Assembly: GCA_039621445.1 (NCBI GenBank)
Contig: CP154955.1
Location: 36,869,123-36,933,122, forward strand
Reading direction: 5' to 3'
Length of the DNA: 64,000 bases
DNA from: Euglena gracilis
Lineage: Eukaryota; Euglenida; Euglenophyceae; Euglenales
This document shows positions 1 to 10,735 of this stretch, piece by piece (the stretch's first letter is position 1; each line of letters starts with the position of its first letter). A program made the position numbers and the translations under genes. The notes beneath the pieces were generated by a model. That model was not told where the DNA came from. It ran no database searches and saw nothing but the letters and a program-made list of their open reading frames with translations.

Positions 1-8
1 ATTGGGAG

Positions 9-400
9 GATGATGATGCCATGAAAAAGGAATGGGGGGCGGAGGAAACGTTGTGGATGAACCCCCCCCTGGACTTTGTGGCCTGAGGTGGCTGAAAAAT
101 TGCAAAAATTCCAATTGTCGGGAAATTTGCATTTGCCCAGACTGGAATAGGAGGTGGGTGAAAAATCTGGTGGCTGTGGCTTTCAAAAAGATTTACTTTC
201 CCAAGGGGACAAAGCTGTTTGAGGCTGATGGGAGGATTTTGAGGGGTACCCGTTGGGCGGTGTGGGCCTTGTTGATTGATAGAAGGCAACCCTCCCAGGG
301 GAGGGGCAGCCCCAGAGAAGAGAAAATTGGTTCGGCTGAAAAAAAGAACGTTGAGGGGGACAGAAACTGGAGGAGGAGCAAATTAATTTGAGGAGGACAG
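9..400 (+). pseudogene. NPP-motif (methyltransferase-like) remnant upstream of gypsy protease
   Basis: Broken coding sequence at the window edge. From base 9 one frame reads an acidic stretch then LWMNPPLDF and stops at about 84. A second frame from about 110 reads CPDWNRRW, then KKIYFPKGTKLFEADG, then GTRWAVWALLID. The order W-x-NPP, then a PDW..W block, resembles the NPPW-type domain at the end of the DIRS pol proteins later in this window, a family likened to phage N6-adenine methyltransferases. Here it lies just before an aspartic protease. A frameshift lies between about 85 and 110. The element runs off the left edge. Domain identity is inferred from short motifs only. Confidence 0.4.
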
Positions 401-410
401 ACAACTTCTG

Positions 411-1061
411 TTGAAAAACCAGATGGGGTTGGCAAATGGGGAGGAGAAAACGGCCAGAATTTTGATTGACACGGGAGCGGAGGCAAATCTCATTCGACAA
501 GGGTTGATAGGGGACCACCTAATGTATCCTGCTAAGGACCCGTTAAGGTTTGAAACTGCCAGTGGGCAAACGTTGGCGGGGAGGAGCAGATGTACTAAGG
601 TGAAAATGATCCTTCAACAAAATTGGAATGAGGAAAGGGAAATTGAGAGGGTGGAATATGAGGTTGAATTTTATGAGGCAAACACCAAAGTTGATGCAAT
701 TCTTTCTTATCCATGGTTGGCGGAGGCAAAACTGGGAATTTTTCGACACCGCAAGGCGTTGGTGAAAGACAGCCCCGACCTGATTTTTTTGCGTGGTGTT
801 GAAAAACGGAGGGGTCCGCAAAAAGTCAGTGACGACAAAACTTTTTCAGAGGACAATGTGACTGTGGCGGACGGGTTTTCGTTTCGGTTGCAAAAACTTG
901 TTCTTTGTTTGCCATTGGAGGGGTTCGACCAGGAATTACAATTTTTGAGTGATGAGGACCTAGGGGAGGTTGCCACAAATTTGGAGGGAAGTGACCCCCC
1001 AGTGCAAGTTATCGTCCGGATGATAATAGCAAGGGAGGGGGAGTACAAAAAAAGAGGATGA
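411..1061 (+). pseudogene. Ty3/gypsy-type retropepsin (aspartic protease) region
   Basis: A 216-codon open frame. Retropepsins cleave the retroelement polyprotein. The active-site loop is visible as ARILIDTGAEANLI (D-T-G followed by a hydrophobic segment) near residues 16-29. About 75 residues on comes ILSYPWLAEAKLGI, a block also recognisable in the minus-strand gypsy copy at about 5 kb. Proteolytic cores of this kind are about 100-130 residues; the rest is probably linker leading to RT, which follows after a frameshift. The ATG shown is only the first in the frame; in an intact element this would be internal to Gag-Pol. Part of a decayed element, so labelled pseudogene. Confidence 0.75.
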
Positions 1062-1074
1062 ACGGGTAGTCAAG

Positions 1075-2050
1075 TTGAGGGAACAAGTTTTGGAAGATTA
1101 CGGGGGGACGGTATTTCGGTCATCGCCGTTTCCAGACCGCCCCCGAAAGAGGGCAATGTGGTTATGCATAATACCGTTGAAGGAGGGGGCAAAGCCAAAG
1201 AGACGGAAATCTTTTTTCATGCACGGTGAGAGGAAAGAGGCACTTGAAAAATCACACAAGACTGGCTCGACAAAAAATACATTGAGTCAGCCAGAGCCAA
1301 AATTCTGAATGGCTATCCCAGACTTTTCCAGTTCAAAAAAAGTTCAACTATTTTCCTTGGAGGGGGGTGGTGGACCTCAGGGGCCCAAACAGACAAACAA
1401 GGCGATGCAACTACCCCCTACCAAAACTTGAAGACATTTTGGTCAAACATGGTGCAAACCAAATGTTTTCTATCATCGATTTGAAGCAAGCGTTTCACCA
1501 ACAACCCCTACACCCAGAAAGTCGACCCATAACGTGTTGTTTTACCACCAAAGGCGTCTTTCAGTGGAGGGTGAACGTAATGGGTTTGACAAATGCCCCC
1601 CAACAATTTCAGCAAATGATCGATGACCCTTTGACACCAGTAAGGGATATCGCCACAGGGTACATAGATGACATACTGGTGGGGACAACGGTCGGGGAAG
1701 GGGAGGATCTAGTGGTAGCACATGAAAAAGATATGACGAGGGTGTTGGAAGTGCTCAAAAAAGAACTTTTGGTGGCTGATGAATTCAAAGCCAAACTTTT
1801 TGTGGAGGGTTGAATTTTGTGGACAGATTTTAGGAAATGGGACTAGGAGGCTAGCACCGGGTAAGTTACGAGCGATCGAAAAGTGGGAAGTTCCAAAAAC
1901 AATTACGGCTTTGAGAGGCTTTTGGGATTCACAAATTATTACAATGCATACCTTCACATGTATGCGGAAGTAGCTGCCCGATTGCAAGACAAATTGAAAA
2001 TCCCAGGGAGGTGGGAAAGAAAGAAAGTCGGAAACCTGTGGAATTTGATG
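1075..2050 (+). pseudogene. Ty3/gypsy reverse transcriptase, frameshifted
   Basis: RNA/DNA-dependent DNA polymerase of an LTR retrotransposon. The N-terminal part (1075-1308) carries PFPDRPRKRA and IPLKEGAKPKR, typical of the segment entering the fingers. The palm lies in the frame 1367-1813: VDLRGPNRQT, then IIDLKQAFHQ with the first catalytic Asp (residue 38 of that frame), MGLTNAPQQFQ, and the YIDD box (residues 99-102). The thumb/connection continues in other frames at about 1800-2040 (GQILGNGTRRLAPGK and KTITALRGF). At least three frame changes are needed to read through, so the copy is inactive, although its catalytic residues are intact. Confidence 0.85.
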
Positions 2051-2097
2051 GGGAGGATTTAAAATCTTTTGAGGAACTGAAAAAAGGTTGTGTTCGG

Positions 2098-2690
2098 CCT
2101 AATGTTGCAACGGGTAGACCCAGATAAACCCTTTGTGCTAAGGGTTGATGCCAGTGGGTACGCCGTGGGGGCAACGTTAGAGCAAATGAAGGAGGGGGGA
2201 GGAAGACCCGCAGCCCAGGATGTGATTGAGAAAAAAACTGTGCCAGTGGCGTTTATGTCTCGATAATTGACCGGGGGGCAAAGAAAATGGACCCCAGGGA
2301 GTTTGAGACACATGCCATAATTTTGGCACTACCAAAATTGGAGAGTTGGATTGGATTGCAACCCGTTTTGGTTTTAACGACCACCAAATTTTGGAGTCTT
2401 GGACAGGGGAAGTCCTGGACACCCCCAGTGGTCCGGTTGGGAGGATGGCGACATGACACCAAATTTTTTCCAAGTATGATTTGACGGTGGGATACATCAC
2501 GGGTAAAGAGAATACCATAGCCGATATCCTTAGTCGGTGGGCATACCCAGCTTCACAGGCCCTAAGGGACATAAGTGAGCACGGGTCAGCCGAAGACAAG
2601 GATGAAATGGAAAATTTTATCCGGGAGAAAAAGAAGAGGAAAACAGTGTTTGGAGATAAGAATCAAAAATCAGCCCAATTTACGTAATGC
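2098..2690 (+). pseudogene. Ty3/gypsy RNase H region
   Basis: RNase H degrades the RNA strand during reverse transcription. The frame around 2100-2265 reads LRVDASGYAVGATLEQ, the first catalytic Asp block, and continues to VPVAFMSR, where two stops follow. The family pattern resumes as TPREFETHAIILALPKLESW (the E..EK.A block, about 2290-2350). The C-terminal end at about 2481-2600 reads VGYITGKENTIADILSRWAY, containing the last catalytic Asp and the LSR motif. Several frames are involved, so it is non-functional. It sits directly between the RT and integrase relics in the normal Ty3/gypsy order. Confidence 0.8.
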
Positions 2691-2930
2691 CTGGATACGG
2701 GGGGTGACAACCTGTAGTGGCAAAAACGTAACACCTGAGGAGGAAAACGGAGAGTGCACAAGGAGGGGAACCGAGGGTGGGGTAGACCCAGGAGGAAAAA
2801 ACACCCCTGTGGACACCCACTCACAAGGGCCCAGGAAAGAAAAGAAACGAGTTCATTTTTGGGATGAGAAAGTGGGGGGGAGACGACCACTGTCCCGGAG
2901 ACGGCCGAAAGTTCGAGGGGGGACACTCGT

Positions 2931-3845
2931 ATGGAAGTGGGGCACGCCCTTCCAAGCACGACCCCTAAGGATATTAAGCCCGTATGGGAGCGGGATTGGG
3001 GGGATGCATATTCCCACTGCCCCACATGGAAAGAAAAATGGGTAGATACCAAAGGCGATTCAATTTGGCCAAAGGGGTTCAATGTGCTATATGGCCAAAT
3101 GTTTTTTGAACAAAAGTTGTGTGTGCCTGAAAGTTTTCAACATTTAGTAATTCAAGAAATTCACGAGTTTTTAGGGCACGTTGGCCCTGAAAAAGTTTGG
3201 AAACACATGGCAATCCGTTTTGTTTGGGCTGATGAAAAGGCTGCAAAGCAACTCAACCAAAATTGCAGCAAAAAAATGTTCCACATGCCAAGCGAGTGTG
3301 AGGGGGGAGAGTTTGAAAGGACCGATCGAGTCCTCACCCATACCCCCTGCACTAATGACAAGTGTTGCCATCGATTTGTTTCGAATGCCAAGGGTTTTAC
3401 ACGATGGGGGGAGTATGACACCCTAGCCCTTTGTGTGGATAGGCATTCGGGTTGGATTGTGGGGGTTGCGTGCAAGGACAAGGGATTAACCGGTGTCAAT
3501 TTCGCTAAGGAAATGGTGAAAAATCAGTGGAGGCCTTTTGGGGTTCCCTCGGACATCTCAAGTGACCAAGGGAGCCACTTTACAAGCACTTGGTGGAAAA
3601 ACATGTGTGCACTTTTGGGGATTACGCAAGCATATTCCCAAGCATACCACCACCAAGCAAACGGGAGGGTTGAGAGAGCTGGACAACAGGTGATGGAAGT
3701 GTTGAGAAAATTGTACGTGGATGAAAAAATCAATTGGGTTGAAGCTTTACCCCACGTTTTGGACCCAATTCATGACGTAAAGGAGGAAAGCGGATTGAGG
3801 GAAGAGGAGGGGACGGCAAATATAGAAAGTGCGGTGGGACAATGA
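2931..3845 (+). pseudogene. Ty3/gypsy integrase
   Basis: DDE-type integrase that joins element cDNA to chromosomal DNA. The main frame shows an HHCC-type N-terminus (IQEIHEFLGHVGPEKVW). The two cysteines, CSTCQASV, and the first catalytic Asp, SVAIDLFRMPRV, appear in the overlapping frame at 3181-3426, so a frameshift lies near 3240. The second Asp block is SSDQGSHFTSTWW; the Glu follows in HHQANGRVERAGQQ. The core is about 150 residues as usual. The C-terminal part ends at 3845 without a recognised chromodomain. RT-RNase H-IN order places the element in the Ty3/gypsy lineage. Confidence 0.85.
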
Positions 3846-4067
3846 GCGCAGTGGGCGGGGGGGGCAGCCTAATATCCGTTGGCTGGTGAACCAAATCTTT
3901 CCCAAAGGTTTCAAGGCACTTGAAAGCCATAGTCCCTAAATTTTGTTTCCCGTATGGTATGTTCGGGAGCATGTGTGGGACAAAGGCTTTGTGTGAAGGA
4001 GTGCCGATTGGAGGAGTTCCCCCCTCTTTGGTAAGGAAGGGGGGGGGGGCGAGTTTTTGGTGTCCGA

Positions 4068-4620
4068 CTAAGGTCGCAAGGGAGGGGGTGTCGGCCGCCG
4101 GCTTTCGCCGGCAGCCAACAATTGCCAGAAAGCGCAAATTTCAAAGTCGCGGGTAACAGCCAATCAGTTAGAGAAACCCGCGACACAAATTGGAAGCGGG
4201 TCAAATTACTTTGCGCTTTCAAATTCTTTTTTTTTACAGAACTTGAGGGGTTTTGCCCATCATTTGGCAAAGAAGGGATACATTTGTATTGAATTTGGAC
4301 ATTGGCATTCTTGGTTTGAATTGGAAGTGTGGATTGCGTTGTTGGTGGACTTTGAATTGCAATTATACATTGGTTATTGAAGTCAAATTGGCTGTTGAAG
4401 TCAAGAAGGAGTCAAGACCCTACAACACCGCCACCTTCACCGCCTTCCACTATACCCCCTACCCTTCACCTCCTTGCCCGAAGGTTTGCACATTTTCACA
4501 CATTCACATTTCACAGTTCGTTTTCAATTCTTCACATTCAGTTAGTTTCAGTTTCTCACTCTCAAAGTTCCAAGTTTCAGTGGGTTGGTTTTGCCTACAA
4601 TGTGTGCAAGAGAGATAGAG
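4068..4620 (+). repeat. probable 3' LTR (start at 4089) with polypurine tract
   Basis: After the integrase a purine tract, AAGGGAGGGGG, ends at 4088 and is followed immediately by TGTCGGCCGCCGG. A polypurine tract followed by TG is the expected boundary of a 3' LTR. Just inside is a short hairpin, GCCGGCTTTCGCCGGC. The sequence then becomes AT-richer, with a T9 run near 4227. The right end is uncertain: the partner 5' LTR lies outside the window, and sequence of a minus-strand element resumes by about 4.7-5.0 kb. Confidence 0.45.
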
Positions 4621-4669
4621 AGAGAGAAGTGAGATTTTCACACCAAATGGCAGATTTTTCGTTTTTCAC

Positions 4670-5461
4670 TAAAATTTCGGAAAACTTTGAAAAACGATCC
4701 TACGCGCCGGCTGGGGTTGGGTAAACCACCTGGGTGAAAGAATGGGGGTTGGCTTGAGCCCACCAATTCCCCGAGAAAGCGCAGGCTCCACCCTGGAAAC
4801 ACCCAAACCCCTGCTGTCGGTGGTTATCCACGACGGCGAGGACCCACAGGGCCCTCGGCCCACCGGGACTCGCCGGTCGCGGGGGCGACCGGCGGCGCAC
4901 AGGGGGTCGGGCCCACGAACAGGGGACGGCTCGAATGGAGTCTCCGACGGTCCCCATTCCAGCGAGGACACCGCAAATCCAAACCGAACAATCATCGAAT
5001 TATCCTTGAACCCCGTGTTTTCTTGGCACCACATTCAAATTCCTTTCTGCCAACCAGACGTAGGAGAGGATCACATCCTCCTCTATGTCGTCCTCGTATA
5101 AAAGCGTAGGAATTTACACCACAACCCCATTTTTGGTGCCTTGCAACACCCCTGAAAAATGCAATTCAACCAAGGCCTCATACGACCCGCCCTTCACCCT
5201 TTAGTTGTTGGCAGCAACCAAGTTGACGTATTTTGCCGATGGAGCGAAAAATGAACGGGGGAGCAAATTTCTTTTCACCAAGCAAACTCCTGCCCCCGTG
5301 TCGACCAATGGCCGAACCTCCTGGGAACCACCCAAGATATCAATTTTGGTTGAAAGATGCAAATGGACCCCCTTCACCAACCCCGCCTTCAAAGCCATAA
5401 CCGACACTCCCGCAAAACCTCCCGGATGGTTGCACAATCCGAATTTTCGAGTGGCATCCAA
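4670..5461 (-). pseudogene. gypsy-type protease of a second, minus-strand element
   Basis: On the minus strand 5461-5201 encodes EVRPLVDTGAGVCLVKR, a retropepsin active-site loop (D-T-G-A). Downstream in the same frame, after a stop at about 5201, come GVLQGTKNGVVV, AFIRGRHRGGCDP and a LLRLVGR stretch, the frameshifted equivalent of the ILSYPWLAE block of the plus-strand protease. GC content rises between 4740 and 4960, where I recognise nothing further. The element's RT and integrase are absent here, so it is truncated where it meets the plus-strand element. Confidence 0.6.
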
Positions 5462-6145
5462 TTTCTCATATCCATCAAAAGATGCTCCACTGCCTCCTCT
5501 TTTTCAGGCGATGGTTCATCTGATGATGGTGCGGGTTGTTTTGATGAAGAGGCCTCCGACATTGCCCCGTTCACGTGGAGGGCGGTTATCACACGTGTCA
5601 AACAGGGAGGGGTTGAAGGAGACAAAACATCCCCCTCCCCATGGAATGGGAGACTTGCATTTGCAGAACCGGCTCCCGAATGGCTCTGACCGCCCTATTC
5701 AGAGGATTGGGCGGCAGGAGGAGTATCTTTCACCCCCTTCGGCCCCATTTCCTCTGATTTTGGAGGTCAACTCCCCGAAGGAGCCTTTTGTGCAAACGAG
5801 CATTTTTTGAAGTAATTGATGAACTCCCTGCTCACCTTTTTGCATGTGAAGCACTGGACGAAGGGGATTTTGCACTTGGGCCCTTCCCCTGGGAGGATGG
5901 TTTCCTACCAGACTTCTCCAGGTAGGATTGAGCCTTCGGCTTCCAAGATCATGTCCCTTTGGTCGGAGAACCTTTATTAGTACATTTCCTCTCACCATTA
6001 TTGGGAGGGTCATCAACAAAATTTCTCCCTTTTGCTGGGGATATGGATTTTGGCCTTTCCTCCAACCCATATGCATTCCGAGTAGCAACATACTCCTGCT
6101 CTGTCCGCAGGAATGAGGTGATAAATTCAAAAATTTAATCACCAA
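5462..6145 (-). pseudogene. gag C-terminal region with a possible zinc-binding motif
   Basis: Minus-strand sequence between the capsid-like ORF and the protease. Around 5890-5810 one frame reads KCKIPFVQCFTCKKV, with cysteines spaced 6 and 2 apart and a later Cys about 15 residues on. This could be a decayed nucleocapsid-type zinc knuckle, but spacing and His are not canonical. The region is Lys/Ser/Pro-rich and spread over two frames. Position between capsid and protease supports a nucleocapsid role; this is inference from order. Confidence 0.35.
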
Positions 6146-6178
6146 TCATTTGATATTCATGACAGGATGCGGAAACCT

Positions 6179-6721
6179 TCAGGCCATCCACGAGGAACCC
6201 ATCCAAAGCCAAGAATTGATCCCCTTCAGGTTTTCGTGGCACTCAAACACAAAAATCTCCACGCCTTCATGGCTCCCCGGGAGTCGGTGTCCAATCACCC
6301 GCCCCAACTTTTGGAGAAACAGTTCACCCATGAGATTCCGGGGGAGAGAAATGCTAACCCACGGTTTGTCCCTCCTTTTTTTGGCCCGCTCAACCATCAC
6401 CTTTTTTAGGAAAAATGGAGGCATTTTGCAGAAAATGAGTTGCCATTCCTCGGCATCGGTTCGGTCTTCCACTCGGTCTCTTTTGGCCACAAATTCCGCT
6501 TCAAATTTCTCCAAATCCAAAAGGGTGAGTTGTGCGTTGGGGGGACCCGAGCATTTGAGTGATACCCGATGCCAGTCGACCCTGCTTTGTTTGATGGTAT
6601 CCACCCCAAACTCTCTCCGAAACTCTTCCCGAAAACTTTTGTAGGTCATATTCCTGTCCCTACTCATTCGGGTTTTCAGTTTTAGGGGTGTTGCCTCGTC
6701 GAGACGAAATTCCATCAACAT
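6179..6721 (-). pseudogene. Ty3/gypsy-like Gag capsid region
   Basis: A 180-codon minus-strand frame that looks like retrotransposon capsid: MTYKSFREEFRREFG, then LLDLEKFEAEFVAKRDR, then EEWQLIFCKMPPFFLKKV. The YxxFxxEFxxxF and later leucine/aromatic pattern with charged helices is typical of the Gag domain in Ty3-type elements. It is followed in transcription order by the Cys-rich stretch and the protease, so the order Gag-NC-PR is kept. No intact start-to-stop Gag-Pol can be read. Identification rests on pattern and neighbours, not a close match. Confidence 0.55.
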
Positions 6722-6913
6722 GGCAAAATCAGAGAGATTGGTAGCTTGTCCCTTGCCGTCAAATCGGCAAAGTTTTGAACACTGGTTGCAGAACTGTCGG
6801 CGGGTCTGTCACAAGTTTCTGGCACCTCCAGATCTTGCAGATCTTACCGTCCAGATCAGAAGCTTCGCTTCGACAATCCGGGGGGTCCAAATCAGAGGGG
6901 TTTTCTTCCTCCA

Positions 6914-7919
6914 TTGCCCCCCCTCCCCCGCTACCCTAATCATGCACACCCTAGCTACCGTGTTCCCATCCACGCTGATTGGGCATACAAAGGGAGGTGG
7001 AGGAGGGGCACACCCATAGGGAGGGAGTTGGTCATAGCTCTGATTTGGACAATCACAAGGGCCTTCCAGGCCATTTTGGACTCTGTCTTGTGTTGGTTAC
7101 CATTTGAAGCCATCCTGTTTGAGGAGATGTGGACACAAGGGGTTTTCAAAGTCATAACCCCCGTCACAGCCGAAACCAAGATCATGGAGAGGATTTTCAA
7201 AATTACCTCCCCCATTATGGGAGAAATTATTGCTTTGAGTCCTGAATTGACCTTGCCCAAAAACCTCCCCAACTTCACCAACCAAATTTGGCTTGTTATC
7301 CGTTCTTGAATCCTCTGATGGATCGGTGTTGCTTATCACCGATAAGAGCAAATCGTTGGAGGGATTTTCCACACCCCCCTCGAAATGCCCAAAGACAGTC
7401 TCCATTAAGGATCTTGCAAGAAAGTTCGTTGAAAAGGAGAAATCACCACTATTCTTTCCATGGCTCAGATCACAGGGAGGATTTACCGGATCGGAACGTC
7501 TGCGTAACATGTTATGTCCTAAGGCGGAGGGTGCTTCGGTGCCTCCGTTACCCCTAGGTTTCGTAGGATCGATAGACCTATCCTTCCTCGCATCCCCTGT
7601 TGCCTGAGCCCAACCACCCATTTCTAAGTCCGCCTCCCCAACCAAGGTCCCTTTTTCCGTGCAACCCAACACACCGCCATGAGGAGGTGCCGCTCCTCCC
7701 GCCGGCGCGTCCTACCCCATTTCGTTTGCCCTCTTGCGCAAATCCTTTTTCAATTGGATATCCATTTCCTAGAATAAAGGAAACGACAGCGCAAAAAGAG
7801 GGAAGGCATTGAGGAAAGTACTTGCGGAGTTGTTCAAGGTGCGTGGGTAGGTGCGACCTGCAACTTATGCTTGTAAACAACAAAAATACGACAAGGCCAA
7901 TGGGAATGCCAAAAAACAA
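6914..7919 (-). pseudogene. upstream gag-like region of the minus-strand gypsy element
   Basis: Minus-strand frames 7672-7097 and 7281-6955 are open but of unusual composition (Gly, Asn, Asp rich: FGHFEGGVENPSNDL, FGQGQFRTQSNNF, FENPLCPHLL). The repeated FxNPL units suggest a low-complexity N-terminal Gag or linker segment. It precedes the capsid-like ORF in the direction of transcription. I do not recognise a domain. Alternative: non-coding leader with accidental open frames. Confidence 0.3.
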
Positions 7920-8619
7920 AATAACAAATAATGTACGATAATGTGATCAAAAGATTCAATTCACGTAATGAGAGGACCCAAACAATGTGATCAGAAAGAC
8001 CCAGCTGAGATTAGAAAGGGGGGAGTAAGCATAACCCTTTCCTACCGCGCTGACTGCGCGCTTTTCTGGGTCATCTTCCACACAACCATCCCAGGTATGC
8101 GCGCCCGGCTGCCAGCCGTGCGCTCACTACCACGCTACCTAAGACATGGCGTATTCAACCCCCAAGCCGCTAATGCTTTGCGCTCACACTTCACCAACCC
8201 AAAATTTGGAGTTGCGTGCCCTTGCGCCCCTCCCCACACCCATTGCCGCTTTTAACATATAAAAACTGTCCCTTGCCTCCAAAAAATGGCACATGGACTC
8301 AAGCGTCGCCTGGGATGTCCAAGGGAAGAGGATCAAACTGATGCCGGGGGGGGCGTCCGCCTTTGCGCTCCCCGTGAAAATCTCAAAAATATGCATTGCC
8401 GACCATTCAAAATACCACCGCCACCCTTCACATGGGGGGGGTTTGGTCGACTCCGCACAAGTGAAACCCCGGGTTTAGCCTTCTCCTCCACCAAAAACCC
8501 ACTCCTTTCCGTCACAAGTGGTCGAGGGGACTCACCCCCCGGGTTATTTCCCTTTCTACCGACCGCTCGGTAGAGCCGGCCTCAAGAAGGGCAGAAATAT
8601 ACCTCCGCTCCCAACAAAA
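7920..8619. other. unassigned sequence between gypsy and DIRS copies
   Basis: No gene recognised. It contains a TATA-like TATAAAAA at about 8259 and repeated words GCGCTCAC and GCTTTGCGCTCAC at 8100-8200, which could belong to an LTR of the minus-strand gypsy element, but no partner copy is visible. Confidence 0.2.
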
Positions 8620-8686
8620 TAATACTCCCTCGAGAAAAAACGACCAGAGAGGAAGGGACACCGAGTGCGAAGCACAAAGACCTTGT

Positions 8687-8781
8687 GAGGCCATGCCTTG
8701 CTCGCCGGCGGTGTTGTTTGGATGGTTTATTTGCGCTGGGTTGGGGGTCCCGCTTAGTGCCGCCTGGCCCGAGTTGGCTGA
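8687..8781 (-). repeat. right inverted terminal repeat of DIRS copy A
   Basis: Starts GAGGCCATGCCTTGCTCGCC and includes GGTCCCGCTTAGTGCC. Nearly the same sequence appears at the ends of copies D and E. The outer extension to 8620 carries CTCGAG, and its complement reappears in the internal complementary region. Confidence 0.8.
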
Positions 8782-8914
8782 AGATGCTGCTCCGACTGCG
8801 CGACGTGGCTTCTTGTCCCTGGGGGGTGTCTCCCACCCCTCTACCCCCCCTGGCCCGCATTGTCTGACCGAGGGCTTTTAAAAAGAAATTTACTTTTACG
8901 TGCACGGGGAGCGG

Positions 8915-9020
8915 GCTCACAAGGTCTTTGTGCTTCGCCTTCGGTGTCCCTTCCTCCCTTTTCGTTTTTCCTCGAGGGAGAACGAGACACCTCGGGCTCC
9001 GCACTTTGCCATTGTGAGGC
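8915..9020 (-). repeat. internal complementary region (ICR) of copy A
   Basis: Contains, head to tail on the plus strand, CTCACAAGGTCTTTGTGCTT and then GACACCTCGGGCTCCGCAC. The first half complements the element's right outer end and the second half its left outer end. The join ACGA/GACACC equals the predicted circle junction. This is the hallmark of DIRS1-type elements, where the ICR templates completion of the ends. Confidence 0.8.
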
Positions 9021-9054
9021 CAGATTGTGCACTGAAGCCAGGGGGGCCAGGACA

Positions 9055-9700
9055 TTTTCTAAAACGCTTTGGGCGCCAAGTCGTTGATGATGTGCTGTGA
9101 AGGCCTCCACCCCCCTCCACTGATCAATTTCACACACTTATTGGGCGGAAAGGCCCAACTTTCTGAGAAAACCAACGCCTGCCCCTCTGGTGGAGTGGGC
9201 TCCCCAAACCTGGGGGTACCCGCTGTTGGGCCAAATATTCTTTGGCGATTGAAGCAATTGTGTCAGCACTAATGGCCTTATAGGGCAGGTTTAGTGAAAT
9301 TAGAAGGGGACCCCCAGGATTTACGTTATCCCGGGATGCAGCCACATAAGCTATCATTAAATGAAAGGCACTTATGTGTGGGCACTTGGGAAGTGAAACA
9401 ACTCTGTCTCATTTGTGGAACTTCTGGCCTTTACGCCGAATTTTAGTGTAGGGCGCCTTTTGTTGCCCGACGCACTGGTTGTACGTTTGATTCTCTCCAA
9501 ATCAGAGGATCGATATAAACAGAGAATGCTGCAGCAAAAATTCAGCTGTGTGCGCAACGTGCCTATATCAGATGAAAAGGGGGCTTGGGCAAGCCCCAGG
9601 AGGATTGGGATGGGATCCAAAAAAGCTCCATGTTTTTCTAGATTTTGTTTCCAAAGCCCCTTATAAGGCGCTAAGATGGTGTTTAATTTCAAACTACCAA
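9055..9700 (-). pseudogene. DIRS tyrosine recombinase, copy A
   Basis: Tyrosine recombinase that would integrate circular element DNA. Minus-strand blocks in order: LRTQLNFCCSILCLYRSSDL (catalytic Arg), IASIAKEYL, WGAHSTRGAG (H-x-x-R box) and EAFTAHHQRLGAQ. In copies C, D and E the last block has Tyr (HYQ); here it reads HHQ, so the nucleophile is lost. A stop interrupts LGLSAQ*VCE and two frames are needed. The copy is inactive. Confidence 0.75.
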
Positions 9701-9770
9701 ACCCAGGAAAAAACAGTATAGCACTGCAGGCATTACGTGCCTGGGCTTAGGAAAATCGAAAATAATTGTA

Positions 9771-10735
9771 CTAAAGTGCAAGCCACTTGATCTGTGGTGG
9801 CTGCAGTGGGGGGGTGCCCCAATTTTCTCCACAATCACCCATAATAGTGAAAAGCAACTCAGATATCGCTTTAAACTGGGGTTTTCTCCAGAAAATAGCT
9901 GATGGTCTCAACCTAATTTTATTTCCCCTCCAGGATTTGCCTGAGCAAATCATGCAAAGAAGGGGCCACCTGGGGGGTGGCATTTTATTCATCCCTGCAT
10001 TTGGTGAACATGCCCATGTAATGGGTGATTTTCAGGCAGGGGCCCTGGAACTTTCATTTTTAATTAATGGGGCCACCAGGTGGCTCAATTCCAAAAGGGG
10101 GTGACCATCAAAACTTTGGCCTTTGGAAACAGCCTCATTCTGAGTAGAAATTGCTGAATTACTGACCAGGAGGGGGTGGACATATAAATCCCCCAGGTTT
10201 CCAGGGGGCATTTTAGTGCATCCACTGCTGAAGCCTCCCAATGGGGCCGCCTGGCCACCAAATTGGGAGGTTTTTTGTTTCCCGGTGAAGGAAATATATC
10301 TGTTTTTAGTTGAATGAAAATTTTGAAGTGCTGTTGAAGCCAGCGAAAAAGTTGGGGGTCTAGTGAGTAATCCCCCCTGTCCATTTCCCATTGCTGATGT
10401 GGTCTGCTAGACACTCGTTTAAAGGTACCCATTTCGCCTGAAGGTTTATTTTGTGCTTCATGCACCATATTAAAAAGGGTGTTAGAATTTTGTTGAAGCG
10501 GTTTTTTCTGCCCCTCCTTTTGTCAGGTAATAGTACATTACCTGATTGTCGACTGAAAGGGACACCGTTTCTCCTAGCTTGCTTAAGATTTTCACTGTGT
10601 TGACTGCTGCATGCAATTGTTTGACAGTTATATACAAAATGGAGTTTTCTCTCCAAAACTCTTGGACAGTATTTCCAGTGTGGATGTCTAGCCCCCCCCT
10701 CCCACGCATGGGTGCTGCTGTCTGAGTGCAGTTCC
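9771..10735 (-). pseudogene. DIRS RNase H end and NPPW-type domain, copy A
   Basis: Minus-strand remnant of the pol C-terminus. RNase H is entered at LHSDSSTHAWEGG (about 10735) and followed by WVPLNECLADHIS. The methyltransferase-like domain follows around 10030-10330 as frameshifted pieces (HPLLVSNSAIS where intact copies have NPPWSIIQ). No RT is present upstream because of the junction at 10735. Confidence 0.65.

Larger units (their letters stand above)
8620..10735 (-). mobile_element. DIRS-like retrotransposon copy A (3' part)
   Basis: Minus-strand tyrosine-recombinase retrotransposon fragment. Its right terminus is at about 8620, followed by terminal repeat (8687-8781), internal complementary region (8915-9020), recombinase (about 9055-9700), NPPW-type domain and RNase H end (9771-10735). 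At about 10735 the RNase H start (HSDSSTHAWEGG) joins a different coding-like stretch, so the RT and part of RNase H have been deleted. The left terminal repeat is missing. Frames are broken in many places. It is the same family as copies B, D and E. Confidence 0.85.

Noticed and set aside
9055-9137. HHQR in copy A taken as the catalytic H-x-x-R box
   Set aside because: Comparison with copies C, D and E shows HSTR is the H-x-x-R box; this position is the nucleophile-tyrosine block, mutated in copy A.
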